In this document: positions 24,522 through 33,369 of the stretch, in pieces
How the letters are laid out: the number at the start of each line of letters is the position of its first letter
How positions within the stretch are numbered: the stretch's first letter is position 1
Assembly (NCBI GenBank): GCA_965200955.1
Contig: OZ241742.1
Span: 1,302,001 to 1,366,000 of the forward strand
DNA length: 64,000 bases
Origin: Bin80 sp026708685
Lineage (GTDB): Bacteria; Bacteroidota; Rhodothermia; Rhodothermales; Bin80
Reading direction: 5' to 3'
Notes under the pieces: model-generated
What the model saw: only the letters and a program-made list of their open reading frames with translations
Database searches by the model: none
What the model was told of the DNA's origin: nothing
Translations under genes and position numbers: made by a program

Positions 24522-25667
24522 ATGTCGAATTCCATTTATTTGGACTATAATGCAACGACCCCCGTTGATCCGCGAGTCGTGAAGAAAATGTCGCCTTACT
24601 TCTCGGAGTTCTATGGCAACCCCTCCAGTGCAGCACATATGTTTGGATGGACTGCAAATGCTGCCATTGAGGAAGCACGGTTCAAGGTAGCTGAATGTCT
24701 GGGAATTGATACTCCAAGTGACATTACATTTAATAGTGGTGCTACTGAAGGCATCAATACTGCGATCAAAGGATTTGCGGACGCTAATTCCCACCGAGGC
24801 AATCATCTCATCACCGTAGAGACCGAACATAGTGCTGTGTTGCATTCTTGCAAATATTTAGAGAGCAAGGGATGGCATATTACATATTTACCAGTAGATC
24901 ACCAAGGTGTCATTGATCTCAATGATTTGGAAGATAGACTCACTGATCAAACCATCTTGGTATGTGTGATGTGGGCCAATAATGAAACGGGCGTTCTTCA
25001 GCAAATCCCAGAGATTGCTTCACTTGTTCGATCAAAGGGAATTGCACTGATGACGGATGCTACACAGGCGGTTGGGAAAATTCCAATTTCAGTTGAAGAT
25101 ATAGATATTCTTGTGTGCAGTAGTCATAAGGTATATGGACCTAAGGGAGTAGGAGCAATGTATGTTCGCAGACGGTTAAAGGTGAACCCATTGATTACGG
25201 GTGGCGGCCAGGAGCATGGTCAGCGTAGTGGAACCCATAATGTGTCTGCAATCGTTGGAATGGGTGAGGCATTTCGATTAGCACATCAAGAATGTGATGA
25301 CGATTCCAAGCGTCTCTCAGAGTTTCGCCATCAAATTGAATCAAGCTTGAAACAAGCGTCCAGTGAAATTCAGATTCATGGACAGGAGGTTGAACGGCTT
25401 CCCCAAACCAGCAGTGTGTCATTTCCGCGTCTGAATTTGGAGCGACTTCTGCTATCGCTTCGCACCTTAGCTGTTGGTACGGGCAGTGCCTGTGGGACAG
25501 GCAACTATCAACCCAGTCATGTTCTATCTGCGATGGGAATTCATCCCGATGATGCAAAACAGACTTTAAGGATTAGCTTGGGCCGTCCTACGACGCAACA
25601 GCAAGTGGATCAAGCCATTGAAATCCTTACTTCATCCATCCAAGAACTTTATCAAAAAGCTGCATAG
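24522..25667 (+). CDS. Cysteine desulfurase (NifS/IscS family)
   Basis: A PLP enzyme that removes sulfur from cysteine for iron-sulfur clusters or thiolation. Visible marks are the N-terminal YLDYNATTPVDPRV, the HS/T-rich ITVETEHSAVLHSC, the PLP lysine in VCSSHKVYGPKGVGA near residue 200, and the catalytic cysteine in GTGSACGTGNYQPSHVL near residue 325. The GSACGTG loop is the group I (NifS/IscS) type. The length of about 381 residues is normal; I chose ATG 24522 over the TTG six bases earlier. The DUF2480 gene follows 4 bases later. A scrap of a second copy lies upstream at 23260. Confidence 0.95.
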   Translation: MSNSIYLDYNATTPVDPRVVKKMSPYFSEFYGNPSSAAHMFGWTANAAIEEARFKVAECLGIDTPSDITFNSGATEGINTAIKGFADANSHRGNHLITVETEHSAVLHSCKYLESKGWHITYLPVDHQGVIDLNDLEDRLTDQTILVCVMWANNETGVLQQIPEIASLVRSKGIALMTDATQAVGKIPISVEDIDILVCSSHKVYGPKGVGAMYVRRRLKVNPLITGGGQEHGQRSGTHNVSAIVGMGEAFRLAHQECDDDSKRLSEFRHQIESSLKQASSEIQIHGQEVERLPQTSSVSFPRLNLERLLLSLRTLAVGTGSACGTGNYQPSHVLSAMGIHPDDAKQTLRISLGRPTTQQQVDQAIEILTSSIQELYQKAA

Positions 25668-25671
25668 ATCT

Positions 25672-26187
25672 ATGGAAGTTGTTAATCGAGTTGTTCAGAG
25701 TGGAATTGTTGTGTACGATTTAGAATCGCTCTGGAAAGATCAAGAGATTCGTGAGTTGGATCTTTCTGCTTTTCTGGAACACGGATTTCTATTGCGTGAA
25801 GAATCTTTTCGGGAGCAAGTCAAAGCCAGTGACTGGGAAGAATATGCTGGTCTACATGTTGCTCTATATTGTAATACTGACGCTTTAATTCCTATGTGGG
25901 CTTATATGCTGATTGCCTCTCATCTTGATGGTGCGGCGAGTGTGACCGTTGGTCGTAAGGTTGATGTGATTCGTGAGAGGTTTCTGTTGTCGTTGGAGCA
26001 AGAGGACTGGAATCAATTCTCAAACAGGATTGTAGTGGTCAAGGGATGTGGTTCTGGTCAGGTACCTGAAAGTGCGTACTCTAAGGTCATAGGGAAGTTA
26101 CAAAAGGTAGCCCGCAAAGTGATGTTTGGGGAACCATGCTCCAGTGTACCAATCTGGCGTTGTCCCAAGAAAGAACCAGTGGAATAG
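25672..26187 (+). CDS. DUF2480 family protein
   Basis: A 171-residue cytoplasmic protein with the features of DUF2480, a family found almost only in Bacteroidota: IVVYDLESLWKDQEIRELDLSAFLEHGFLLREESFR near the start, then WEEYAGLHVALYCNTDALIPMWAYMLI, and VVVKGCG near residue 125. The C-terminus keeps two cysteines (GEPCSSVPIWRCPKK). Its role is not established; its place directly after a cysteine desulfurase fits a link to sulfur or iron-sulfur metabolism, which is an inference. ATG 25672 is the natural start, 4 bases after the upstream stop. Confidence 0.85.
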   Translation: MEVVNRVVQSGIVVYDLESLWKDQEIRELDLSAFLEHGFLLREESFREQVKASDWEEYAGLHVALYCNTDALIPMWAYMLIASHLDGAASVTVGRKVDVIRERFLLSLEQEDWNQFSNRIVVVKGCGSGQVPESAYSKVIGKLQKVARKVMFGEPCSSVPIWRCPKKEPVE

Positions 26188-26466
26188 ATGTCGAATGCTA
26201 CAAGCATTATCTGATCATTGTGATGAGATTTTTTCAGCACTTGCCCATTAGATCAGTTGTGTGTATCTGGATATTCAGTGAGGTTACAGTCATTTTATTT
26301 TTCGCTCAACATGTTGATATGAGAGAAAATAAAATAGTCTCAAAGTGAGCGGGGTAAATATCTATTGATGCAAAGATGTCTTCCATTCTGCAATGGTTAT
26401 CGTCAGGATTTACCCGATTTCTTGGGGTGTAATGAGCACAAGAGATTGAACTGATTCGTATTCTCT

Positions 26467-27225
26467 ATGAAAATAGACCTTCATGGCCAGGTGGCATTAG
26501 TAACGGGCTCTACCCGTGGGATAGGTAGAGCAGTGGCCCAGAGCTTGGATCAATCTGGGGCCAGAGTTGCAGTTCATGGACACAAGAATATTTCTCTGGC
26601 ACAGAAAGTCTCTCAAGGATTCACACAGTCTGGGAGAGCATATAAGGCAGATCTTGCACAAATCGATGAGTGTGAAGCATTGATGCATCAAGTCATTGAT
26701 GATTTTGGTCGCTTGGATATACTTATCAATAACGCAGGAATTGCCCAGTTTGTAGATGTTAACGCTTCTATGAAGGTGTGGACAGATACATGGAAAAAAA
26801 CCATGGCAGTCAATGCGAGAGCACCTGCAGCACTATGTAAACTGGCCATCAAACAGTTTCAGTATCAAGGAGGGGGTAGAATCATTAACATTGCATCAAG
26901 AGCAGCGTTCCGAGGGGATACAGCAGAGTATATGATGTATGCCGCATCCAAAGGTGCCGTGGTATCTCTCACACGTAGCATTGCACGAGCATACGGGAAA
27001 GATGGTGTGAAAGCATTCATTGTCGCTCCAGGCTTTGTCCGTACCGATATGGCACAGGATGCAGTGGATGCTTATGGGGAAGACTTTATTGTGCAAGACT
27101 TAGCACTGAATCAGCTGACAGAGCCTGATGATGTGGCCCCCATGGTCACGCTATTAGCCAGTGGATTAGCCGATCATGCAACGGGTACTTCCATTGATAT
27201 CAATGCAGGGAGTTATGTTCATTAA
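26467..27225 (+). CDS. SDR-family oxidoreductase (FabG-like)
   Basis: A 252-residue short-chain dehydrogenase. The NAD(P)-binding TGSTRGIGRAVA loop, the NNAGIA motif near residue 88, the catalytic Ser region in INIASRAAF, and the YxxxK pair in YAASKGAVVSLTRSIA (near residue 160) are all present, followed by APGFVRTDMAQD. This is the 3-oxoacyl-ACP reductase-like type, but the substrate cannot be told from sequence. It stands alone. The 279-base gap before it shows nothing. A decayed copy of its 3' third is at 29285. Confidence 0.9.
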   Translation: MKIDLHGQVALVTGSTRGIGRAVAQSLDQSGARVAVHGHKNISLAQKVSQGFTQSGRAYKADLAQIDECEALMHQVIDDFGRLDILINNAGIAQFVDVNASMKVWTDTWKKTMAVNARAPAALCKLAIKQFQYQGGGRIINIASRAAFRGDTAEYMMYAASKGAVVSLTRSIARAYGKDGVKAFIVAPGFVRTDMAQDAVDAYGEDFIVQDLALNQLTEPDDVAPMVTLLASGLADHATGTSIDINAGSYVH

Positions 27226-27831
27226 CTGGGGTTCAAACGTTCATCCACTCTAAGATATTTCAATTTGATGGACTAAAATCTTAGTAACGACATTCGTTGA
27301 TTGTGATCAGTCGTAGCCAGTCAAGGATAATTCAACTGCGGTGTTGTTAGTGGTAGTTAGTATACGTAACGGAATGCATTAGTAGAAGAATCCTTTGCAA
27401 AACCTTCATCTTTTAGTAGAAATATTGCACTGGAGACTTACTGTTTGATTTGAATGATAGGTTATACAAACGGCTCATTTGAAAAGAAAAGCTTCAAACG
27501 CAGGTCTCCCATCAACAATAATGTGAAATTTTTGAGGACACGCAGTGCAATCAGGATGAAGTCTAACAAGTACACTAATATCTGTTGCTGTTAGATTGGT
27601 CTACCTAGATGCGGATTATCAATACAAATGTCATTCAACATGCCAATCTCATTTATGAGAGTCCTACAATTGTAGGCTCTAGCGTCTCAAGGGGAGTAGC
27701 ACAGCTGCGAAAAAACATTTCCCATTACGAATTTGATCTACAGAGATGAACTTTTTGTTTTAGTGTTGTTAAAATTCTTAATTACATTTTCTGACTTTCT
27801 CGATTTCTCACCGTAATATCTTATCCACATA
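27226..27831. other. Gene-less stretch
   Basis: About 600 bases of AT-rich sequence with stops in all frames. I see no gene, RNA or strong repeat. By its place it may hold older, unrecognisable remains like those on either side. Confidence 0.4.
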
Positions 27832-28725
27832 ATGAATGTGCTAAATACTGATTTGATAGTCACTCATCAATTAGGTCAATTGAATCAGTCTCTATCTGAA
27901 GAGATGAATGGTCATTGTATTTTGATCAATTCGGCTATCATTGCACCATTGGATGATATACTAAGAACTGAATTAGAACGCTCCAACGCATTCAGCCAAA
28001 GCAAAACGCGTCCATACGAAAGCATCTGATAGTGATTCTTCAGATGGCTGGGGGTTATATGGAAACGGTTGAGCGGATAGTTGCTGTTATGAGAAATCAC
28101 TATGAAAGTGTCTCATTCATCATTCCCAACTTTGCTTTTTCCGCCGGTACTGTCCTTGCCCTGTCTGGTGACGAGATTTATATGGATTACTACTCTGTAT
28201 TAGGACCCATTGATCCCCAGTACTTAGGTCAAATCTGGTTACGGAGCTTTGGCTAAATTTCGTGAACTTTGTGATAAGATTAATAGATCTGATGATCCGA
28301 CGAAATGTCGTGCTGAAATGTCTTACCTGATCAAGAAATTTGATCCTGGACAATTGTTTCAATTTGAGCAGGCTGTTGAACATGGGAAGACATTAATCAC
28401 CGAATGGTTACCTAAGTATAAGTTTAAGGATTGGAAAAAATCCCAAACCCTTAACAAGGAAATCACTGAAGATGATAAAAGAATCCGTGCTGGTGAAATT
28501 GCCGACATTTTAGGCGACGCATCACGATGGCATTCTCATGGGCGAGGTATTTCCATGAAAACACTTTCAGGAAGTGATCTGAGGCTTAAGGTTGAGGATT
28601 TTGGTCAAAACCCTGAACTTAACTCCCTGATTTGTAATTATTACCAACTCGCCATAGATTTCTATGGTAAGTTAGGGCATAAGAGTTATATTCATTCACA
28701 ACTTGGTAACAAGAGAATTTCATGA
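27832..28725 (+). pseudogene. SDH/ClpP-fold serine protease-like gene, frameshifted
   Basis: Three frame segments join into one protein: 27832-28029 (INSAIIAPLDDILRTELER), 28000-28254 (MAGGYMETVERIVAVMRNHY, FIIPNFAFSAGTVLALSGDE, YYSVLGPIDPQYLG) and 28249-28725 (KFRELCDKINRS, FDPGQLFQFEQA, RWHSHGRGISMKTL, DFGQNPELNSL). The middle part carries the ClpP-like serine motif AFSAGT and the LGPIDPQ motif of the serine dehydrogenase proteinase family (SDH_sah, PF01972 as I recall it). Two frameshifts, near 28010 and 28245, break it. The final segment overlaps the next start (ATGA). Confidence 0.75.
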
Positions 28726-28922
28726 ATTCAAAATCGAATCAACCACAATACGAGGAAGGTCGGAGTCAAGAATACGATAAGCAACTCAAGAAGGCAAGGC
28801 CTTTTCTTGAAGATCTTGACTATATTGATGAGTTACCTGATCCTCCTAATCACATTACGATTCCCTTCCCATACGGAACTAATGGAGTTCCCCGTCCATA
28901 CGGTTGGGACATTAGAATCTGA
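28722..28922 (+). CDS. Hypothetical small protein after the SDH-type gene
   Basis: A 66-residue frame whose ATG overlaps the stop of the SDH-type protease remnant, so it was probably co-translated with it. It is acidic and proline-rich (LEDLDYIDELPDPPNHITIP) with no membrane segment. It ends abruptly after GWDIRI, and another frame continues open from about 28900 to 29148, so this gene may also be truncated by a frameshift. No family is recognised. Confidence 0.35.
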   Translation: MNSKSNQPQYEEGRSQEYDKQLKKARPFLEDLDYIDELPDPPNHITIPFPYGTNGVPRPYGWDIRI

Positions 28923-29098
28923 TGTAGAAAATGGATCTGAGATTTCCATTACACTGCAATTAGGAGAAAGTTCTTGCATTCGTGGCATTAATATTCCCAT
29001 CCTGATCTTATCAGGCCTTGGTAGATATTTTTGGTCAAACATTAAAGTCAATGCCCAAAAATGCAAGATCATAGGTTCCTTGGCCATCGCAGTATTTT

Positions 29099-29284
29099 CG
29101 AAGATTAAGGAGAAAACTCCATATCTCAAAGTCCATCAACGATTTTGATGGTTTTCATGCTCACGGTAATCACTCTGGCGAGTAATTTCAGGGGATACGC
29201 AGGATCCCTCATCGTTTCAATGGCAAATAGATTGGCATCATTGACGATTTGGCTTTTCTGATCCGTTTTGATCCATTGCCTATC
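29099..29284 (-). pseudogene. C-terminal scrap of a second Type ISP enzyme gene
   Basis: The minus strand here encodes KSQIVNDANLFAIETMRDPA, then YPLKLLARVITVSMKTIK, which is close to the end of the Type ISP enzyme at 34635-34800 (KSQIVNDANRFAIETMKDPA). Even the sequence around the stop (AAGATTAAGGAGAAAACTC) is shared. Only about 55 codons remain, with no upstream part. It abuts the SDR scrap that begins at about 29285. Confidence 0.8.
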
Positions 29285-29562
29285 CAAAGGAGCAGTGGTA
29301 TCTCTCACGCGGAGCATTGCACGGGCATATGGGAAAGATGGTGTGAAGGCATTGATTGTCGCTCCCGGGTTTGTACGTACTGATATGGCCCAAGACGCTG
29401 TAGATGCATATGGGGAAGATTTTATAGTGCAAGATTTGGCACTGAACCAGCTGACACAGCCTGAAGATGTAAGCCCCAATGGTGACACTTTTAGCAAGTG
29501 GATTATCCGATGATGCAACGGGTACTTCCATAGATATTAATGCGGGTAGCTATGTACATTGA
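29285..29562 (+). pseudogene. 3' scrap of a second SDR gene
   Basis: This stretch matches 26950-27225 of the intact SDR gene codon for codon at first (SKGAVVSLTRSIARAYGKDG, VKALIVAPGFVRTDMAQDAV), with mostly synonymous differences. A frameshift near 29470 then breaks it, and the final GTSIDINAGSYVH end is still readable in another frame. The 5' two thirds are missing. The many silent changes show the copy diverged as a functional gene before it was cut down. Confidence 0.8.
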
Positions 29563-29819
29563 TTAGTGTTGATGGGGTATTAATGATGATGCTTTTCAAG
29601 TTTTTTGTGATGATTCCCCTTAAAGTAAATCAATCCAGTACCTGAATGATAGGATTTTGTTATGTACAGCGTACACACCAACGAAGATGATGAGTAGTTA
29701 GGTTAGATGCTGAATTGTGACACTGATGTATTGAAGAGGTTGCACTGGTAAAGGGGGGTGTTAAAAGAACATCATCCTCAATTGAGTTGTATATTTCTCC
29801 TTCATGGAACCATTACATC

Positions 29820-30932
29820 ATGCACCAAGTGATTCATGTGGATGACCGCGGTCCCACGAAATATTTTCACGGGCGTGACGGAATCCGTGCACTATTTGCG
29901 AAGCGACTCAACCACTACGAACAATTATCTGGGGGATCCACCTTTCTGATTACTGGGGCACCTGGTGCTGGTAAAACTGCTTTGCTAGATGTGTTGGGTA
30001 AGGATGCGGACAAAATGGGGTGGAACGTGAAGACTGAAATATCCCCTGAACATTTCACAAGTCCTGCACATATGGCGAGAGCACTCGGGGTGAAATACAT
30101 ACCCCGCAAATCGGGTCTTGTTACACTGTCCGTGAAGGTGTTCCGCAAGGTCTGGCGGAGCGAAAAAGATACGGTGCCAGGGGTTGCCGACATCATCAAA
30201 CAGGCTGCAAAGTCCCGCCCGCTCATATTAGTACTTGACGAGGCACAGCACCTTCACAATATAGCCTCCATTGATGCGTATAGGGTCATAGCTACGGCTA
30301 CGATGGACGCTCTACATAACGGGAAGATAGGTTATCCGTGCATCCTGCTCGCGGGGGGGTTGGACACATCGGAAAAGGCACTCGATGATCTCGGCGTGTC
30401 CCGAATTATATCCTCAAATAAGGTACGGTTGGGATCTATGGAGATGGAGGCAGCCGAGCGCGTCATCCTTGACTACATTCACGGAGAATTTGGGGAGTCA
30501 GTGCCAGATCATTGGCTTGGTGCAATCGCAGAACCTACGCATGGTTGGCCACAGCACATTGTGTGCTATGCGAATGCAGTTGGCAACAGACTCATGTCAT
30601 TGAGCCGTAACCCAACAGATGGTGACTTGGATGAAGCATTGCGGAATGGGCGGGAAACCCTGATGGACTACTATGAGGCTCGTGCACATGATATTACATG
30701 GGGGCAGCGTGCGATTTTGGCACGCCTAGTCGCCGAGATACCCGTCGGTGGCACCCTACGCAAGAATCATGTGATTTCTGCACTGGCCGAAGAATATTCG
30801 CAAGAGGTCGCTGAGGCAACGTTCACTAAGGCCCTCAAGCAAGGTGTGCTCAGCAAGATAAAGGGCGGGACATATGGCGTGCCGATTCCCTCAATGCACA
30901 GGTGGTTGGTGGAAGAGTACGCACCAAATTAG
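29820..30932 (+). CDS. AAA+ ATPase with conserved FHGR motif, paralogue A
   Basis: A 370-residue P-loop ATPase. N-terminal YFHGRD (residues 15-20) recalls the GRE motif of AAA_16/STAND/ORC-like ATPases. Walker A GAPGAGKT is at 46-53, Walker B LILVLDEAQHL near 135-144, a GGLDTSEKALDDLGVSR segment near 179-194, THGWPQH near 240-246, YYEARAHDI near 284, and a C-terminal domain that may be a winged helix and ends IPSMHRWLVEEY. Three further paralogues lie at 59531-64000. No partner gene is adjacent: upstream is the SDR scrap and downstream an IS110 element. I chose ATG 29820. The function is unknown; the paralogue set is what is notable. Confidence 0.75.
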   Translation: MHQVIHVDDRGPTKYFHGRDGIRALFAKRLNHYEQLSGGSTFLITGAPGAGKTALLDVLGKDADKMGWNVKTEISPEHFTSPAHMARALGVKYIPRKSGLVTLSVKVFRKVWRSEKDTVPGVADIIKQAAKSRPLILVLDEAQHLHNIASIDAYRVIATATMDALHNGKIGYPCILLAGGLDTSEKALDDLGVSRIISSNKVRLGSMEMEAAERVILDYIHGEFGESVPDHWLGAIAEPTHGWPQHIVCYANAVGNRLMSLSRNPTDGDLDEALRNGRETLMDYYEARAHDITWGQRAILARLVAEIPVGGTLRKNHVISALAEEYSQEVAEATFTKALKQGVLSKIKGGTYGVPIPSMHRWLVEEYAPN

Positions 30933-30979
30933 ACGATATCGCCAGAACATCCCACTTTGCGATGCAGGCTTGAAAGGCA

Positions 30980-31009
30980 GGGGGTGTTCCCAATCGCGTT
31001 AACACCCCC
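30980..31009 (+). terminator. Hairpin after AAA+ paralogue A
   Basis: GGGGGTGTT (30980-30988) pairs perfectly with AACACCCCC (31001-31009) around a 12-base loop, 48 bases after the ATPase stop. There is no run of T after it, so it is a terminator-like hairpin at best. Confidence 0.45.
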
Positions 31010-31139
31010 GTCTTGGGTTATGTATGTGCGTGCCAAGTACCCCTGTATATTGTAGGCGTTGTGAAATTGTGATGATTTTTAAGGAAGCAGGGTCGTGAAA
31101 AATTAAAGTTGTTTGAACTTTTATTTTTTTATTGGGCAC

Positions 31140-31377
31140 AGTACCAGTATAAAACGACTTCTTATCCGTTAAAGCGGTTTTACATCCTTTTTTGTTAGGG
31201 TACCTCCCTGGGAGCAACCATTAGCCCCCTGTGCCTTTGAGCACCTGGGGGGGATCTGTGCCCCAGGGAGTGCCGTTGACATACGTCCAGTAGGGAGTCA
31301 GTGCCTTTGAGCACCAATACAGGGGAAGACGAGACGTCACGGCTACCCAAACATCTAACCCTTTAAATACTATTCTT
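31140..31377 (+). ncRNA. Candidate bridge RNA of the IS110 element
   Basis: The non-coding sequence before the IS110 recombinase is highly structured. CTCCCTGGG (31204-31212) pairs with CCCAGGGAG (31262-31270). Inside it CCCCC (31225-31229) can pair with GGGGG (31247-31251) around the small hairpin GTGC-CTTTGA-GCAC. The 15-base GTGCCTTTGAGCACC occurs twice, at 31231-31245 and 31301-31315. Published IS110 bridge RNAs come from the upstream non-coding end and have two similar internal loops, one for target and one for donor DNA, so two copies of the same hairpin fit well. The RNA borders are approximate and no guide pairing was tested. Confidence 0.55.
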
Positions 31378-32676
31378 ATGTCCAAAAAGTTTCTTTTCTC
31401 GCTTCTGGTGGGGATTGACTGGGGCTCTGAGTTCCACCAAGTATGTGTGCTCACCCCCGACAGTGATGTCTTGGGAGAGAAGGCATTCCCCCATTCGGGT
31501 GAGGGGATCACTCAACTCATTGATTGGATTCTTGATCAAGGGAACTGCCCTGTGTCAGAGATCGCCGTCAATATAGAAGTTCCTCATGGTCCGATTGTAG
31601 ACGCTCTTCTTGACCGAGGCTTTCAGGTGTTCTCCATCAATCCAAAACAGTTAGACCGATTCCGTGATCGATTCTCTCCCGCTGGTGCCAAAGATGATCG
31701 CCTGGATGCTCGCGTGCTTGCCGATATACTGAGAACCGATCCTGGTTGCCTACGGCAACTCGGTTCTGTACATCCACAGATCGTACAACTCCGTGAATGG
31801 TCAAGAATCAAAAGTGATCTTGCTATTGAGCGCACGCGCATCACCCATAAGTTAAGAGCTCAACTCTGGCGTTACTTTCCACAGTACACGAAGCTTGGAT
31901 TCCAACTGTATTCCCCCGTGTTGAGAAATCTGTGGATGCACATGCCAACGCCGGATCGTGCAGGTCGGGTTCGGAGCACCTCCGTACAGAGGCTTCTCAA
32001 ACAATATCGCATTCGGCGTATCAATGCCGAGAGTGTACTCAAAACATTACGAGAGACACCGATCATTGTCGCTGATGGGGTCATGGATGCATCAACTTCA
32101 CATATCCAAATTCTCCTTCAAAAACTGGAATTAAATGAGAAGCAGATCAACACGGCGGATCAAACCATCAAGACCATCCTGAACTTGTTGCACAAAGAGG
32201 AACTCTCTTCTCAGACAGAGGAGTGCTCATCACCTGATCAACAGATCCTCAGCAATATCGATATTCTCACCTCCATACCAGGGGTAGGAACCATCGTTCT
32301 GGCCTCTCTTTATGCCGAGGCACATTCCTTATTGAAAACGCAGAATTATCCTGCACTGCGATGTTTATGCGGTGTTGCACCCGTCACGCAGCGTTCAGGG
32401 AAGTCCAATCATGTGATCCAACGAAAAGCTTGTCACGGACGACTGGTGGAGGCGGTCTATCACTGGAGCAGAGTGGCCTCTCTGCATGATCCTGTCAGTA
32501 AATCAAAATATAAAGAGCTCCGCCGTCGGGGTCATAGCCACGGTAGAGCCCTTCGTACCATTGGAGATCGATTGCTCTATATCGCCTGCGTCATGCTTCG
32601 AGACAGAACGCTCTTTGATCCCGATCATGGATCAAGGCAACATGCTGGTCAAAGTGATGGTGCGAAAGCACAGTAG
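31378..32676 (+). CDS. IS110-family transposase/recombinase
   Basis: A 432-residue DEDD recombinase. The N-terminal RuvC-like domain has GIDWGSEFHQV, IEVPHGPIVDALL, and the acidic DDRLDARVLAD near residue 105. The C-terminal domain has the IPGVGTIVLASLYAEA helix-hairpin-helix and the serine-bearing CGVAPVTQRSGKS near residue 335. The frame is intact. The structured sequence upstream is a candidate bridge RNA, which places it in the IS110 rather than the IS1111 group. IS110 elements leave no target duplication, and I could not define the outer ends. Confidence 0.93.
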   Translation: MSKKFLFSLLVGIDWGSEFHQVCVLTPDSDVLGEKAFPHSGEGITQLIDWILDQGNCPVSEIAVNIEVPHGPIVDALLDRGFQVFSINPKQLDRFRDRFSPAGAKDDRLDARVLADILRTDPGCLRQLGSVHPQIVQLREWSRIKSDLAIERTRITHKLRAQLWRYFPQYTKLGFQLYSPVLRNLWMHMPTPDRAGRVRSTSVQRLLKQYRIRRINAESVLKTLRETPIIVADGVMDASTSHIQILLQKLELNEKQINTADQTIKTILNLLHKEELSSQTEECSSPDQQILSNIDILTSIPGVGTIVLASLYAEAHSLLKTQNYPALRCLCGVAPVTQRSGKSNHVIQRKACHGRLVEAVYHWSRVASLHDPVSKSKYKELRRRGHSHGRALRTIGDRLLYIACVMLRDRTLFDPDHGSRQHAGQSDGAKAQ

Positions 32677-32761
32677 AGCACATCTTGCTCTCAAGGTTCC
32701 GACATGACACTTTGAATCTCTCGCTATTTGTGACACAAGTTGCAGGCATTTGTCCTGGTAA

Positions 32762-32790
32762 AACGTCAAATACTATATACTTTTGACGTT
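32762..32790. repeat. 9-bp hairpin downstream of the IS110 transposase
   Basis: AACGTCAAA (32762-32770) and TTTGACGTT (32782-32790) form a perfect stem, 86 bases after the recombinase stop. It may be a terminator or lie at the right end of the IS110 element. No T-tract follows. Confidence 0.4.
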
Positions 32791-32952
32791 CTGTCTGGTC
32801 AGTCTATCGTTGATCATGACCTCTGAATCTTGAGACATGGCCGATGAACCACATCTATTCTGGCTCTCTGCTTTGCATGGATGAGGTAGGACGAACCGAA
32901 TGTTGGGAGGGATGGATCAATTTGAGCCTATGTGGTTTGACGGAATGGATTC

Positions 32953-33369
32953 CTATGGATCAATACAACATCCTGCATCAGGATCTGGGAATGTAGTCTT
33001 GATCATGGAAATATAGCCCCGCTGTGGAAGACTGATGTATCCCTGCTCACAAAACCACTGGAGGACGCGTTGTACCTGCCGTACGGACAGACCTGTTTCA
33101 TAGGCAATCTCATCGGTCCTGCACTGGACGGTATAAGCACCCCCCGCGCGAGAGGAGCGGAGCCGCATGACGGAGACTAAAAACAACAGTACCGATGTTC
33201 GTGCGGTATCTGAACGTGAATCTTTTGAAAAAGGGGTTCTGAGTCCCCACTGGATCAGTCTGGCACGGTGGAACAGAGCCCTTGATTCATAGAAATCCAT
33301 AAAGCATTGATGGTAGAGGATCAAAAAGATACAAAAAAGTGGTGTGCGTATTGGCTGTGAGACACTCAC
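32953..33369 (-). CDS. Helix-turn-helix domain protein
   Basis: A 138-residue protein whose C-terminal half holds a clear helix-turn-helix of the winged type (TDEIAYETGLSVRQVQRVLQWFCEQGYISL near residue 85). The preceding region (FSKDSRSDTARTSVLLFLVSVMRLRSS) resembles the first helices of phage or plasmid regulator and replication-initiator domains. The N-terminal 25 residues look unlike a protein, so the real start may be an internal ATG such as MDFYESRALF (about residue 24). It stands alone after the IS110 element, and a replication or regulatory role is an inference. Confidence 0.55.
   Translation of the reverse strand: MSVSQPIRTPLFCIFLILYHQCFMDFYESRALFHRARLIQWGLRTPFSKDSRSDTARTSVLLFLVSVMRLRSSRAGGAYTVQCRTDEIAYETGLSVRQVQRVLQWFCEQGYISLPQRGYISMIKTTFPDPDAGCCIDP

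Noticed and set aside
29820..30932. AAA+ paralogue A as a transposon helper ATPase (IstB, TniB or TnsC type)
   Set aside because: The neighbouring IS110 recombinase does not use an ATPase, no DDE partner lies beside it, and the FHGR and HxWPxH motifs are not those I know from IstB or TnsC. The possibility is weak but not excluded.
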